Below are positions 44,889 to 53,690 of a DNA stretch of 64,000 nt, in pieces. The translations under genes and the position numbers were made by a program. The DNA comes from Longispora albida DSM 44784 (lineage in GTDB: Bacteria > Actinomycetota > Actinomycetes > Mycobacteriales > Micromonosporaceae). The DNA is taken from the NCBI RefSeq assembly GCF_000379825.1, contig NZ_KB903834.1, positions 124,189-188,188 of the forward strand. Direction: 5' to 3'. Within the stretch, counting starts at the first letter, position 1; each line of letters opens with the position of its first letter. The notes under the pieces are model-generated. The model was not told the origin of the DNA, did no database searches, and saw only the letters and a list, made by a program, of their open reading frames with translations.

Positions 44889-45615
44889 CTACTCCGGCCT
44901 GCGCGCCACGAACACCATCTCGCGGCCCGGCCGGTCCGGCGCGTCACGCACGCTCTCCACCGCGAACCCTGCAGCCTCCAGCGAGGACGTCACCTCAGCC
45001 CTGCTCCGGAACCGCAGCGTGGACTCAGACTCCAGCACCTCGCCGTCCGCGAACCGGAGCACGCCACGGAACGTCACCAGCTCCCCGCTGACCTCCAGCA
45101 GCTCGTACCAGCTCTCCATCTCGCCGAACCCCTCCACCACCGTGGACGACCGCGACTTCTCCGGCACCCAGTCCAGCCAGGCCCGCACCCCCGGCTCCCG
45201 GGTCTCGAACACGAGCCGCCCGCCCGGCCGCAGCGCCGCGTACGCCCCGGCCAGCACCCCGGCCCACTCCTCGTCACCGAGGAAGACCTGCGCGACGTTG
45301 GCCGTCATGGTCACCAGGTCGACCTGGATCGGCGGCAGGTCAGCGACGTACCCGTGCACCCACCGGACCCGGCCGGCCCCCGCCTTCCGGCGCGCCACGT
45401 CCAGCGAGGCGCCAGCCGGCTCCAGGCCGGTCACCTCGTACCCGTGCGCGGCCAGCATGCAGGCGAAGGTCCCGGTACCGCAGCCGATGTCGAGCACGCG
45501 CTCAGCCCCGAACTCCCCGGCCATCGCCAGGTACCGGTTCGAGGTCGCTGCGGTCGGGATCGAGCGGGTCGTAGAGCTCGGCGAGCCGGGGATCCGTGAA
45601 GGCGGCGTCAGGCAT
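44889..45615 (-). pseudogene. SAM-dependent methyltransferase with an N-terminal frameshift
   Basis: The main frame encodes a class I methyltransferase (VLDIGCGTGTFACMLAAHG, VTGLEPAGASLDVARR, TMTANVAQVFLGDEEW, AALRPGGRLVFETREPG). The natural start is ATG 45615, which reads MPDAAFTDPRLAELYDPLDP, then DRSDL, a typical beginning for this family, but in another frame. One extra base near 45534-45543 (GACCTCGAACCGG where GACCTCGACCGG would keep frame) joins the two. Either the gene is newly broken or there is a base-call error. The in-frame alternative start at 45740 gives an Arg/Ser-rich, unlikely N-terminus. Confidence 0.68.
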
Positions 45616-45642
45616 GCGCCCGACACTATCCGGAGCGGACGG

Positions 45643-46395
45643 TCAGGCGCCGTCCTCCGACGACTCCTCGTTGCGGCCGAGGCGGGCCTCGACGGCCTCC
45701 GGCTCGTACATCTCCTCACAGACACGGAGATAGAGCTCATTGGGATTCGGCAGGTGCTTGACCTCGCGCAGCGCCTGTTCCTGGCCTGCCGACTCGAGGA
45801 CGAACGTGCCGTAGTTGAGCATCCGCCCGACCGGCGACTGCTCGTACTTCATGTCGGTGACCCGGAGCAGCGGCATCATCGCCACCTTGCGCGTCACGAT
45901 GCCGGAAACGACCATCACCCGTTTGTTGGTCAGGATGAACCGGTCGAAATACCAGTCCAGGTGCTTCCAGGCGACCCAGAGCAGCACGGCGATCCACACG
46001 GCAGCGATCACGCCAGTGAGGACGGACTGCTCCTTGCGAGCGGCGTAGCCCGACAGGTAGCCCATCACGAAGGTCGCGGCCACCCCGATCGCCAGCTCGG
46101 GAACGAGGTGGATCCAGTGCCGGCGCCACTCGCCCCTGTACCGCTCGGTGGGGAACAGGTAACGCGAGACCAGCGGGCTGGGCTCGGGTTCGAGAGGCAG
46201 AACGCGGCGCGGGCCGACCGGCAGGCCGGCCGCGTCGAAACGAAGATCCTCGAGCTCCTCCTCCGTAATGGAGGGAGGAGGAGCTACCACAAGGTCTCCC
46301 GATTCGGCCGCCGACTCCGGGCGTGCCCGGGGAATCGGCTCGGTCTCCCGCAGCTCTGGCGGGTCCTCCGGGCCGGTGCGTGCGTCGTCAGCCAT
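45643..46395 (-). CDS. Bacterial PH-domain (bPH2/YdbT-like) membrane protein
   Basis: A 250-residue protein: an acidic, proline-containing N-terminus of about 90 residues, two membrane helices (LVPELAIGVAATFVMGYLSG and VLTGVIAAVWIAVLLWVAW), then a bPH2 domain (DRFILTNKRVMVVSGIVTRK, PLLRVTDMKYEQSP, GTFVLESAGQEQALREVKHL). The role is unknown; relatives are linked to envelope stress. A 53-residue gene lies nine bases upstream on the same strand. Confidence 0.85.
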   Translation of the reverse strand: MADDARTGPEDPPELRETEPIPRARPESAAESGDLVVAPPPSITEEELEDLRFDAAGLPVGPRRVLPLEPEPSPLVSRYLFPTERYRGEWRRHWIHLVPELAIGVAATFVMGYLSGYAARKEQSVLTGVIAAVWIAVLLWVAWKHLDWYFDRFILTNKRVMVVSGIVTRKVAMMPLLRVTDMKYEQSPVGRMLNYGTFVLESAGQEQALREVKHLPNPNELYLRVCEEMYEPEAVEARLGRNEESSEDGA

Positions 46396-46404
46396 ATCAG
46401 GGTG

Positions 46405-46566
46405 TCAGTTGCCGTCGGCAACGCCGGAGATGAAGTTACCCACCCCGTCGAACACCTCGCCGATCGTGTTACCAATCGAGCCCACCACGTTGGCGGCGTC
46501 CTCCGACCGGTAGACGACGAAGAAGACCAGGAAGATCAGCGCGCCCCACTTGAGAACATTCTTCAT
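46405..46566 (-). CDS. 53-residue membrane miniprotein upstream of the PH-domain gene
   Basis: MKNVLKWGALIFLVFFVVYR forms one membrane helix, followed by a Gly/Asn/Val-rich amphipathic tail ending GNFISGVADGN. ATG 46566 follows GGGGAGGGGAATTC-type purines. It ends nine bases before the PH-domain gene, which suggests an operon. The fold and function are unknown. Similar small proteins occur beside PH-domain genes in relatives, which is inference. Confidence 0.7.
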   Translation of the reverse strand: MKNVLKWGALIFLVFFVVYRSEDAANVVGSIGNTIGEVFDGVGNFISGVADGN

Positions 46567-46653
46567 GGCGAGAATTCCCCTCCCCACTGACTTGCCGCGG
46601 CGTTACCCAGAGTATCAGTTACTAGTCTCACGGTGAATGTCTACACACGAACT

Positions 46654-47289
46654 TCAAGCCTCCCCATGAAGATACGGGGACGGGGCTCCGAAAACGAGTG
46701 CACTGGGGACCGAGTCGGCGAGGTCGTGCAGCCCCACGTCCTCCACCAGCAGGTATCCAGCACTCGCAGGCCAGGTCACAGCATAGATCCAGCAACCATT
46801 GGCCTCGCCAGCGTGCACGCTGCGATCCGGCGGCGAAGGCACCAGCCACAGTGGAGCTGGATGCCCGCCGATGGTCACGTGCGCGTGCGGCTGCGACTCG
46901 GCCAGCCCAGGTCCGGGATCGACCCCCGTCAAACCGGCGAACCGGCTTCCCAATCCGACACCAGGCTCCTCGGCCACGAGCACGACATCGGCCGGACCAC
47001 TCTCGAGCGGACCCGGACCGCTGCACGCGACGGCTGTCGCCCGGGCACCGGTGCGTTCGTCACCAGCCCAGCCGACACCCGTCACCATCCAGGCCGGCAA
47101 CAGGGGCCAGAGGCACCACAATGGCACCCGGCTCCTGCCTCGCACCGTGGCCAGCACCGCGGCGTTGATATGTGCTGGCGCGCGGTACGGGGACACCGGA
47201 CCGTGGTGAGCGCACCGCCAGTCAGAGTGCATCAGGTCCGGTGGCCGTACGGGGCCCCCGCACCGCGGGCAGCTGGCCGCGACGCTCAC
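46654..47289 (-). CDS. DUF6758-like protein with N-terminal zinc ribbon
   Basis: A 211-residue protein beginning VSVAASCPRCGGPVRPPD and then HSDWRCAHHG, a zinc-ribbon-like CxxC...CxxH. Next comes RVPLWCLWPLLPAWMVTGVGW, conserved in this actinobacterial family, and then PLWLVPSPPDRSVHAGEANG. Such genes travel with PHP and MarC genes. No enzymatic motif is recognised. GTG 47289 is the likely start; the open frame upstream is an antisense shadow of the TrmH-like gene. Confidence 0.75.
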   Translation of the reverse strand: MSVAASCPRCGGPVRPPDLMHSDWRCAHHGPVSPYRAPAHINAAVLATVRGRSRVPLWCLWPLLPAWMVTGVGWAGDERTGARATAVACSGPGPLESGPADVVLVAEEPGVGLGSRFAGLTGVDPGPGLAESQPHAHVTIGGHPAPLWLVPSPPDRSVHAGEANGCWIYAVTWPASAGYLLVEDVGLHDLADSVPSALVFGAPSPYLHGEA

Positions 47290-47342
47290 GAGACTCAGAT
47301 TACGACAAATTGGGGAACTGAAACCCGTTATCAAGTACTCAT

Positions 47343-47957
47343 TCACGCGGTGGCGTGCTGGCGTATCCAGGCGTGCATGGCGATTCCGCTGGCCACGCCG
47401 GCGTTGATCGAGCGGGTCGAGCCGTACTGGGCGATCGAGCAGACCAGGCTGACCGCCTCGCGGGCCGGCTCGGACAGGCCCGGTCCTTCCTGGCCGAAGA
47501 GCATCAGGCAGCGGCGGGGCAGGCCGGTCGTCTCCAGCGGTACGCAGCCGGGCAGGTTGTCGATGCCGATGATCGGCAGGTTCTCCTCCGCCGCCCAGGA
47601 CAGCAGGTCCTCGATCGTCGGGTGGTGGAAGACGTGCTGGTAACGGTCGGTGACCATCGCCCCGCGCCGGTTCCACTTCTTCTTGCCGACAATGTGGACG
47701 GCCTTGGCGAGGAACGCGTTGGCCGTGCGGACCACGGTGCCGATATTGAGGTCGTGCTGCCAGTTCTCGATGGCGACGTGGAAGTCGTGGCGGCGGGTGT
47801 CGAGGTCGGCGACGATGGCTTCCCTCGTCCAGTAGCGGTACTGGTCGACGACGTTGCGGCGGTCGCCGTCCGCCAGGAGCTCCGGGTCGTAGCGGGGGTC
47901 TTCCGGCCACGGGCCCAGCCAGGGGCCGACGCCGACTTCGAGCTCGTCGGGGTTCAC
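47343..47957 (-). CDS. TrmH/SpoU-family RNA methyltransferase
   Basis: A 204-residue SPOUT methyltransferase. Motif 1 is NIGTVVRTANAFLAKAVHIVG, motif 2 is CLMLFGQEGPGLS, and motif 3 is QYGSTRSINAGVASGIAMHAW, forming the knotted SAM site. Relatives 2'-O-methylate tRNA or rRNA. The GTG overlaps the marR-type gene's TGA by four bases (GTGA), so the two genes are translationally coupled, an odd pairing. Confidence 0.9.
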   Translation of the reverse strand: MNPDELEVGVGPWLGPWPEDPRYDPELLADGDRRNVVDQYRYWTREAIVADLDTRRHDFHVAIENWQHDLNIGTVVRTANAFLAKAVHIVGKKKWNRRGAMVTDRYQHVFHHPTIEDLLSWAAEENLPIIGIDNLPGCVPLETTGLPRRCLMLFGQEGPGLSEPAREAVSLVCSIAQYGSTRSINAGVASGIAMHAWIRQHATA

Positions 47958-48394
47958 GAGCCGGCCACAGCCGTCATGAAGCGGGCGATGGTGGTCAGCT
48001 CCTCGTCGGAGAACTGACTCAGCACGGTGAAGAGGTTCTGGCCCTTCTCTGCGTACATCGGGGCCATGACCTTGGCGACCTGCTCGTCGTCGCGGGACAC
48101 GATGACCTTGCGCCGGTCGTCGGGTGCCCGGTCACGGCGGACGAAGCCGGCCTTCTCCAGCCGGTCGATCACGCCGGTGACCGTGCCGGTGGTCAGGCCG
48201 CTGAGCTCGGCGAGCCGGCCGGGAGTGAGCGGGCCGTGCACCTCCAGCAGGGTCATGAACTGGCTGTCACTCGGCCCCAGGCCCAGCTTCTCCGCGACCT
48301 CGTGGCTGAACAGCAGCGCGTCGGCGATGACACGCTGCGTCGCGGCCAGCACGGCCCATTCGGTTTCCGCTCTCGACACGATTCCTCGTTTCAC
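47954..48394 (-). CDS. MarR-family regulator divergent from a monooxygenase
   Basis: A 146-residue MarR protein with HTH LTPGRLAELSGLTTGTVTGV and wing RRDRAPDDRRKVIV. It diverges from an FAD monooxygenase gene; TATCT-N10-AGATA lies between them at 48399-48418, so it probably represses both. GTG 48394 or GTG 48379 (with GAGG just upstream) may be the start. Confidence 0.9.
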   Translation of the reverse strand: MKRGIVSRAETEWAVLAATQRVIADALLFSHEVAEKLGLGPSDSQFMTLLEVHGPLTPGRLAELSGLTTGTVTGVIDRLEKAGFVRRDRAPDDRRKVIVSRDDEQVAKVMAPMYAEKGQNLFTVLSQFSDEELTTIARFMTAVAGS

Positions 48395-48398
48395 CTAA

Positions 48399-48418
48399 TA
48401 TCTTTGTTGAGCGAGATA
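48399..48418. promoter_or_regulatory. MarR operator candidate
   Basis: TATCTTTGTTGAGCGAGATA is an inverted repeat (TATCT/AGATA, 10-base spacer) in the gap between the marR-type and monooxygenase genes. Confidence 0.5.
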
Positions 48419-48457
48419 GTTGCCCACCCGAGAAACATTAGCCCCCGGGAGTACCAG

Positions 48458-49657
48458 ATGATCAGCTCAGCCCTCATTATCGGCGGCGGGATCGCCGGGC
48501 CGGTGACCGCGATGGCCCTCCAGCAGGCCGGCATCGCCGCCACAGTGTTCGAGGCGTACGGCGGGCGGGCCGACGGGGTCGGCGGAGCGCTGAACATCGC
48601 GCCGAACGGGATAAACGCACTCCGGCTGCTCGGGGCGGACGGGGTGGTGGCCGAGGCCGGGTTCCCGACGGCGCGGATGGTGATGCAGAACGCGAACGGG
48701 AAGGTGCTCGGCGACATGGCGGCCCTGCCCGGCCTGCCGATCGGCCAGACCGTCGCCCGCGCGGATCTCTACGCCGCGCTCATGGCGGAGGCGGAGCGCC
48801 GGGGCATCGACGTGCGGTACGGGAAGCGGTTCGTGTCCGCTGTGGAGGGTGCGGGCGGGGTGACGGCGACGTTCGCGGACGGCACCAGTGCGAGTGGCGA
48901 CATTCTGGTGGGCGCGGACGGCATCCGGTCGGCCGTGCGGGCCGTGATCGATCCGGGCGCGCCGGGGCCCCGGTACACGGGACTGCTGGGTTTCGGGGGT
49001 TGGGTGCCGGATTCCGAGCTGGCCAGTACCAAGGACGCAATGCACTTCGTTTTTGGCAGGAAGGCCTTCTTCGGCTACCAGGTGCTGGACAACGGCCTGG
49101 CCGGATGGTTCGCCAATCTGCCGCGCAAGCAGCCGCTGAGCGGGCCTGAGGCCCGGGCGATCCCGGCCGCGGAATGGCTGGGCACCCTGCGTGAGCTCTA
49201 CCGGGGTGACGACTCCCCCGCCGTGCACCTGCTGAACAAGCAGCGGCCGGAGGATCTGGTCACCACGGGCGCGATGGAGGACATCCCGACCGTGCCGGTC
49301 TGGCACCGTGGCCGGATGGTGCTGGTCGGCGACTCGGCGCACGCCACGTCGCCGAGCTCGGGGCAGGGGGCGTCGCTGGCCGTGGAGAGCGCGGTCGAGC
49401 TGGCCAGGTGCCTGCGGGACCTGGGTGATCACGGCAGGGCGTTCGCGGCGTACGAGGGGCTGCGGCGGGCCCGGGCCGAGAAAGTGATCAGGAATGCCGA
49501 GCGGGTGAACAACGACAAGGCGGCAGGTCCCGTCGGCCGGGTGATCCGCGACCTCATGTTCCCGCTCGCGATGCGGACGTTCTACTCGCCGGAGAAGATG
49601 TTCGGCTGGCTGCACCGGCACGAGATTCCCTGGGAGCAGCCCGTGCGGGCCGCCTAG
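48458..49657 (+). CDS. FAD-dependent monooxygenase
   Basis: A 399-residue group A flavin monooxygenase (PHBH fold). It has the FAD loop ALIIGGGIAGPVTAMAL, the mid-domain motif GDILVGADGIRSAVRA and GDSAHATSPSSGQGASLAVE. Relatives hydroxylate aromatic compounds or inactivate tetracycline/rifampicin-like drugs. The divergent MarR suggests induction by the substrate. ATG 48458 is the start. Substrate unknown. Confidence 0.92.
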   Translation: MISSALIIGGGIAGPVTAMALQQAGIAATVFEAYGGRADGVGGALNIAPNGINALRLLGADGVVAEAGFPTARMVMQNANGKVLGDMAALPGLPIGQTVARADLYAALMAEAERRGIDVRYGKRFVSAVEGAGGVTATFADGTSASGDILVGADGIRSAVRAVIDPGAPGPRYTGLLGFGGWVPDSELASTKDAMHFVFGRKAFFGYQVLDNGLAGWFANLPRKQPLSGPEARAIPAAEWLGTLRELYRGDDSPAVHLLNKQRPEDLVTTGAMEDIPTVPVWHRGRMVLVGDSAHATSPSSGQGASLAVESAVELARCLRDLGDHGRAFAAYEGLRRARAEKVIRNAERVNNDKAAGPVGRVIRDLMFPLAMRTFYSPEKMFGWLHRHEIPWEQPVRAA

Positions 49658-49700
49658 CCGATACCGTGACGAAAGGGACCCAACTTGGGAGGTGGCCGGG

Positions 49701-51002
49701 ATGACGGCGATCGCTGCTGTCGGGCTGTACGCCGACCTCGACCGGCTGGCCTCCGAGGTGTCCGAGCAGGTCGTCGCCTGGCGGCACGACCTCCACGCCC
49801 ACCCGGAACTGTCCAATCGCGAGACTCGCACGGCCGCGCTGGCCGCCGCGCACCTGAGGTCACTCGGGCTCGACGAGGTCCGGGAGGGCATCGCCGGGCA
49901 CGGCGTCGTCGGGGTACTACGGGGCGGACAGCGCGGCCGTCGGGTCGTCGCGCTCCGGGCCGACACCGACGCGCTGCCGGTACGGGACGAGTCTGGGGTG
50001 CCGTTCGCGTCCACAGTGGTGGATGCCGAGTATCCCGGCGGGCCGTTCCCGGTGTCCCATGCCTGCGGTCACGACTGTCACACGGCGATGCTGATGGGTG
50101 CGGCGACCGTACTCGCCGGAGTGCGGGAGCACCTGCCCGGCACCGTGCTGTTCGTGTTCCAGCCCGCCGAGGAGGGGCCGCCGGTCACCGAGGACGGCGG
50201 AGCGGCGGCCATGCTCGCCGCCGGAGCGCTCGCCGATCCCGAGCCGACGATGGTCTTCGGGATGCACGTCGGGCCGCTGCCGAAGGGACACGTCGGCTAC
50301 CGGACCGGCAACCAGTTCGCCGCGTCGACGCTGGTCAAGGTGGTGGTGCACGGGCAGCAGGTGCACGGCTCCACGCCCTGGCTCGGCGCGGACCCGATGC
50401 CAGCCGCCGCGGCGATCATCACCGGGTCCGCCCAGCTCTACCGGCAGCTACCCGCCTACAACCCGATGACGATCTCCTTCGGGCATGTGGAGGACGTGGG
50501 CCGGTTCAACATCATCGGGGAGTCGGTCATGCTGTGGGGCACGATCCGCTGCTCCGCCGAGACCGACATGGCCGAGGTCAAGGACAGGCTGCGGCACCTT
50601 GCCCAGCACCAGGCACAGACCTTCGGGTGTACCGCCAGCGTGGCCTTCCTCCAGGACGTCCCGGCCGTCCGCAACACCCCGGAGTGGGTCAGCGCCGGGC
50701 TGCCGACGCTGCGGCGGGTGGCCGGGGGAGCACGGGTGGCAGAGACGCCGCCGACGCTCGGGGGCGACGACATCTCGGTCTTCGTCAGCCGGTACGGCGG
50801 GCTGTATGTCCTGCTGGGAGTGCAGGACACGGCGTTCGAGGGTGACCGGCTCGTCCCGGTACCCGGCGGCCGGGGCGTGGTAGCCAACCACAACCCCGGT
50901 TTCTACGCCGACGACGACAGCCTGGTGGTCGGCGTGCGGCTGCACGCGCACGTGGCGATGGACCACCTGACCGGCGTGCTGGACATCGCCCGGCGACCCT
51001 AG
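49701..51002 (+). CDS. M20-family amidohydrolase (N-acyl amino acid hydrolase-like)
   Basis: A 433-residue M20D peptidase/amidohydrolase. Metal-site residues are in SHACGHDCHTAMLMG, FQPAEEG and GMHVGPLP; the lid domain follows at about residues 190-310. Relatives remove acyl groups from amino acids (hippuricase, IAA-amino acid hydrolase). ATG 49701 follows GGGAGG by nine bases; GTG 49692 is an alternative. It is followed at once by a 38-base perfect palindrome. Confidence 0.9.
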   Translation: MTAIAAVGLYADLDRLASEVSEQVVAWRHDLHAHPELSNRETRTAALAAAHLRSLGLDEVREGIAGHGVVGVLRGGQRGRRVVALRADTDALPVRDESGVPFASTVVDAEYPGGPFPVSHACGHDCHTAMLMGAATVLAGVREHLPGTVLFVFQPAEEGPPVTEDGGAAAMLAAGALADPEPTMVFGMHVGPLPKGHVGYRTGNQFAASTLVKVVVHGQQVHGSTPWLGADPMPAAAAIITGSAQLYRQLPAYNPMTISFGHVEDVGRFNIIGESVMLWGTIRCSAETDMAEVKDRLRHLAQHQAQTFGCTASVAFLQDVPAVRNTPEWVSAGLPTLRRVAGGARVAETPPTLGGDDISVFVSRYGGLYVLLGVQDTAFEGDRLVPVPGGRGVVANHNPGFYADDDSLVVGVRLHAHVAMDHLTGVLDIARRP

Positions 51003-51007
51003 ATCGT

Positions 51008-51045
51008 GGGACCCCTCATGCTGCTATAGCAGCATGAGGGGTCCC
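51008..51045. terminator. 38-base perfect palindrome between convergent genes
   Basis: GGGACCCCTCATGCTGCTA is followed directly by its reverse complement, with no spacer (the loop must use stem bases). It begins six bases after the M20 stop and ends eight bases before the stop of the convergent gene, so it is a bidirectional terminator. Confidence 0.8.
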
Positions 51046-51052
51046 AGAACAC

Positions 51053-51532
51053 TCAGCTCAGGGCGGCGTCGAGTTGTTCGAGGAAGCGGCGCTCGGCCGG
51101 GGTCACGCGCTCGCCCCCGAGGCCGATGAAGCCTCCGGACTTGGCAGCCTCGGCGACAGTGCCGGCGATCCGGCCGATCCAGATCCGGTACGCGATGGCG
51201 TCCTCGGGCTCGGCCTTCGCCGCGAGCACCACTGCGGCGCGGCGGGCCCGGGTGAGCACCTCGGTCAGCCCGCGTTCGGGATTGTTGAACACCTCGGCGG
51301 CCGGCAGCTCGTCGGACTCCGGGTCGGACTCCTTGAGGAACAGCTCGGCGTAGACGGCGCGGACCAGCGGGCTGTCGTCGATCTGCCCGGCCTGGATGCC
51401 AGCGTGCCCGGCCATGCCCTCGGTGACCGTCCGGCGCGGGTTGTCGGCCTGGGCCGTCGTCGCGGCGATCACCACCGAGCGGGGCAGGTCGACCAGCAGG
51501 TCCCACTCGTCGCCACTGTAGAGATCACGCAT
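51053..51532 (-). CDS. Hypothetical helical protein (159 aa)
   Basis: A soluble, mostly helical protein: MRDLYSGDEWDLLVDLPRSV, AVYAELFLKESDPESDEL, EDAIAYRIWIGRIAGTVAEA, and ending RFLEQLDAALS. The pattern resembles small actinobacterial proteins annotated only as hypothetical. ATG 51532 follows GGGGGAGGG. A palindrome at 51551-51566 lies just upstream. Confidence 0.75.
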   Translation of the reverse strand: MRDLYSGDEWDLLVDLPRSVVIAATTAQADNPRRTVTEGMAGHAGIQAGQIDDSPLVRAVYAELFLKESDPESDELPAAEVFNNPERGLTEVLTRARRAAVVLAAKAEPEDAIAYRIWIGRIAGTVAEAAKSGGFIGLGGERVTPAERRFLEQLDAALS

Positions 51533-51550
51533 GATGTCCCTCCCCCAATG

Positions 51551-51566
51551 TCCTGAAATCTCAGGA
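51551..51566. promoter_or_regulatory. Palindrome upstream of the hypothetical helical protein gene
   Basis: TCCTGAAATCTCAGGA is an inverted repeat (TCCTGA/TCAGGA, 4-base spacer), 19 bases before the start codon and overlapping the expected core promoter. Confidence 0.4.
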
Positions 51567-51628
51567 TAGGAGAGCGACGAGATCGACACGCCGGCGAGAA
51601 CCACTCCGTTCCGCCGGCTTCTTCGGGA

Positions 51629-52093
51629 CTACTCCGCCGCGGCCGGCTTCTTCGGGACCATCACCTTGCGGCGGAACACGCAGACCATCGTCCCGTGCTG
51701 GTTGAAGCCCTTGGTCTCGACGTAGACCACGCCACGGTCCGGCTTGGAGCTGGACTCCTTGACCTCCAGGACGGTGGTCTCGCCGTACAGCGTGTCGCCG
51801 TGGAAGGTCGGCGCGACGTGCTTGAGCGACTCGACCTCAAGGTTCGCGATCGCCTTGCCGGACACGTCGGCCACGGACATGCCGAGCAGCAGGGAGTAGA
51901 TGTAGTTGCCGACCACCACGTTCTTGCCGAACTCCGTCGACGTCTCCGCGTAGTGGGCGTCGATGTGCAGCGGGTGGTGGTTCATGGTCAGCAGGCAGAA
52001 CAGGTGATCGTCGTACTCGGTGATCGTCTTGCCGGGCCAGTGCTTGTAGACCGCGCCGACCTCGAACTCCTCGAAGTACCTGCCGAACTGCAT
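51629..52093 (-). CDS. MaoC-family enoyl-CoA hydratase
   Basis: A 154-residue hot-dog-fold dehydratase of the type encoded by Rv2499c. The hydratase 2 motif reads FCLLTMNHHPLHIDAHYAE, with the catalytic Asp-His pair. Rv2498c-Rv2500c in M. tuberculosis holds a CoA-ester lyase, this MaoC and an acyl-CoA dehydrogenase together. Here the other two lie 6 and 10 kb away (58344, 62133) on the same strand. Its promoter region carries a TACTC-type site shared with the dehydrogenase. The likely pathway is branched-chain acyl-CoA breakdown. Confidence 0.88.
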   Translation of the reverse strand: MQFGRYFEEFEVGAVYKHWPGKTITEYDDHLFCLLTMNHHPLHIDAHYAETSTEFGKNVVVGNYIYSLLLGMSVADVSGKAIANLEVESLKHVAPTFHGDTLYGETTVLEVKESSSKPDRGVVYVETKGFNQHGTMVCVFRRKVMVPKKPAAAE

Positions 52094-52124
52094 GGGTGGC
52101 TCCCTGGGTTTACGCCGAGTCTGT

Positions 52125-52164
52125 TACTCGCGGGTAGCATACCCCGGACATTTACCCCGTAAAT
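52125..52164. promoter_or_regulatory. Two operator candidates upstream of the MaoC gene
   Basis: TACTCGCGGGTA (52125-52136) resembles TACTCGTGAGTA upstream of the acyl-CoA dehydrogenase gene (59608-59619). ATTTACCCCGTAAAT (52150-52164) is a perfect 6-3-6 palindrome just beyond. The rest of 52165-52356 shows no gene. Confidence 0.55.
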
Positions 52165-52356
52165 AGCAACGAGCGGCGAGGTTTTGAAACACCCGCCGCC
52201 CGCGCTCTGGTTGTGCGGTAGATCTTCGCCGCCGCAAGCGGATTTACGCTGTGACCTGGGCCATAGTTATGCAACCGTGGCCAGGCATCGACCGAAAGGA
52301 TTACGTGCCGGCTGGCCGTCCGTCCGGCCAGAAATGGCACATGTCAGACTTTTGCG

Positions 52357-52785
52357 ATGCAACGCCTCAGCCCGGCCGGGCGGCGGACGCGGCTGGCCGC
52401 CACCGGCGCCGGGGCCGCGCTCCTCCTGCTCGGCAGCCTGCTCGGCCAGGACGACGCCTTCCCCTTCGGCCCCATGCGGATGTACGCGACCACGGACCGG
52501 CTCGACGCCCCGATCAGGGACACCCGGGTCGAGGCCGTCGACGCGGCTGGCCGGGCCGTCACCCTCACGGAACGTAACACCGGGTTCCGGCGGGCCGAAG
52601 TGGAGGGTCAGCTCGGGCGCAACACCGCGATGCTGCCGGCCCTCGCGGAGGCGTACGCGCGACGGCAGCCGGGCGAGCCCTCGCTGGACCGGATCAGCGT
52701 CGTCGTCCGGTGGCACGAGCTGCGCGGCGGGCGGCCGACAGGCCAGTACCGGGAGGAAACGGTGGTCACATGGTCCGGGCGGTGA
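52357..52785 (+). CDS. Small membrane-anchored/secreted protein paired with HTTM protein
   Basis: A 142-residue protein with a basic N-terminus and one hydrophobic segment (RLAATGAGAALLLLGSLLG), then a short outer domain: DDAFPFGPMRMYATTDRLDA, a mixed middle and ending REETVVTWSGR. The gene overlaps the HTTM gene by 16 bases. Such pairs recur in actinomycetes. No function is recognised. Confidence 0.75.
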   Translation: MQRLSPAGRRTRLAATGAGAALLLLGSLLGQDDAFPFGPMRMYATTDRLDAPIRDTRVEAVDAAGRAVTLTERNTGFRRAEVEGQLGRNTAMLPALAEAYARRQPGEPSLDRISVVVRWHELRGGRPTGQYREETVVTWSGR

Positions 52786-53690
52786 CCTCGCGGCTGGGTT
52801 CGTGGCTGACAGCGCCGGTGCCGCTCGGGCGGCTGGCCGTCTTCCGGGCGATCGTCTACGTGTTCGTCGCCGCCGACCTGGTGCACTTCACCGGCTGGGT
52901 GCGCGGGCACGCCGACCTGCCGGCCGAGCTCTACCAGCCGCTCCTGATCGGACGGATCCTGCCGCTGCCCACACCGGGCCCGTGGCTGGCCTGGGGCGTC
53001 TTCTGGGGCCTGATCGCCGTTTCCCTCGCCGCCGCCACCGGCCGCGCGCCACGTCTGCTCGGCTGGACAGTCTTCATCCTGTACGCCGAGTGGATGATCA
53101 TCGCCATGAGCTACGGCAAGGTCGACCACGACCGGCTGGGCCTGCTCGTCGCGCTGGCGGCCCTGCCCGTGGCCGGACGGGCCAGGTTCGGCTCGGCGGA
53201 ACTGTCCGAACCGGCCGGCTGGACACTGCGGGTCACCCAGCTCGCCGTGATCGCCACGTACTTCCTCGCCGCGACAGCCAAGCTCCGCTTCGGCGGGCTG
53301 GAATGGGTGACCGGCGCGACACTGACCCGCGCGGTGCTCCGGCGCGGCGCGTTCGGCTGGCTCGCGTCCGTACCCGGGGTGCTGGTGGCCAGCCAGTTCG
53401 GGATCATGCTCTTCGAGCTGTGCAGCCCGGTGGTGTTCTTCGTCCGGGAGCGCCTGCGGTACCTGATGGTCGCCGGCTTCTACGTCTTCCACCTGGTCGT
53501 CTTCGCGACCGTGACGATCACCTTCCTCCCGCACCAGGTCGCGATGAGCAGCTTCCTGCCGCTGGAGCGGGCCGCAGCGTGGTTCAGAGGCAGGGTTCCT
53601 TACAGGGCAACTAAGCTGCCCGGATGCCCTACGGACCGCTCAAGCTCATCGCAGGACCAGCATTCCGGCTCTACTGCCGTCCCCGGGTGA
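52770..53690 (+). CDS. HTTM-domain (vitamin-K-dependent carboxylase-like) membrane protein
   Basis: A 306-residue multi-pass protein of the HTTM superfamily, to which gamma-carboxylases belong. About seven helices are visible (LGRLAVFRAIVYVFVAADLV, WLAWGVFWGLIAVSLAAA, and so on), with conserved-looking ELCSPVVFF and FYVFHLVVFATVTITFLPHQ. The role in bacteria is unknown. Its last 22 codons overlap the acyltransferase gene downstream in another frame, so all three genes form one tight operon. Confidence 0.82.
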   Translation: MVRAVTSRLGSWLTAPVPLGRLAVFRAIVYVFVAADLVHFTGWVRGHADLPAELYQPLLIGRILPLPTPGPWLAWGVFWGLIAVSLAAATGRAPRLLGWTVFILYAEWMIIAMSYGKVDHDRLGLLVALAALPVAGRARFGSAELSEPAGWTLRVTQLAVIATYFLAATAKLRFGGLEWVTGATLTRAVLRRGAFGWLASVPGVLVASQFGIMLFELCSPVVFFVRERLRYLMVAGFYVFHLVVFATVTITFLPHQVAMSSFLPLERAAAWFRGRVPYRATKLPGCPTDRSSSSQDQHSGSTAVPG

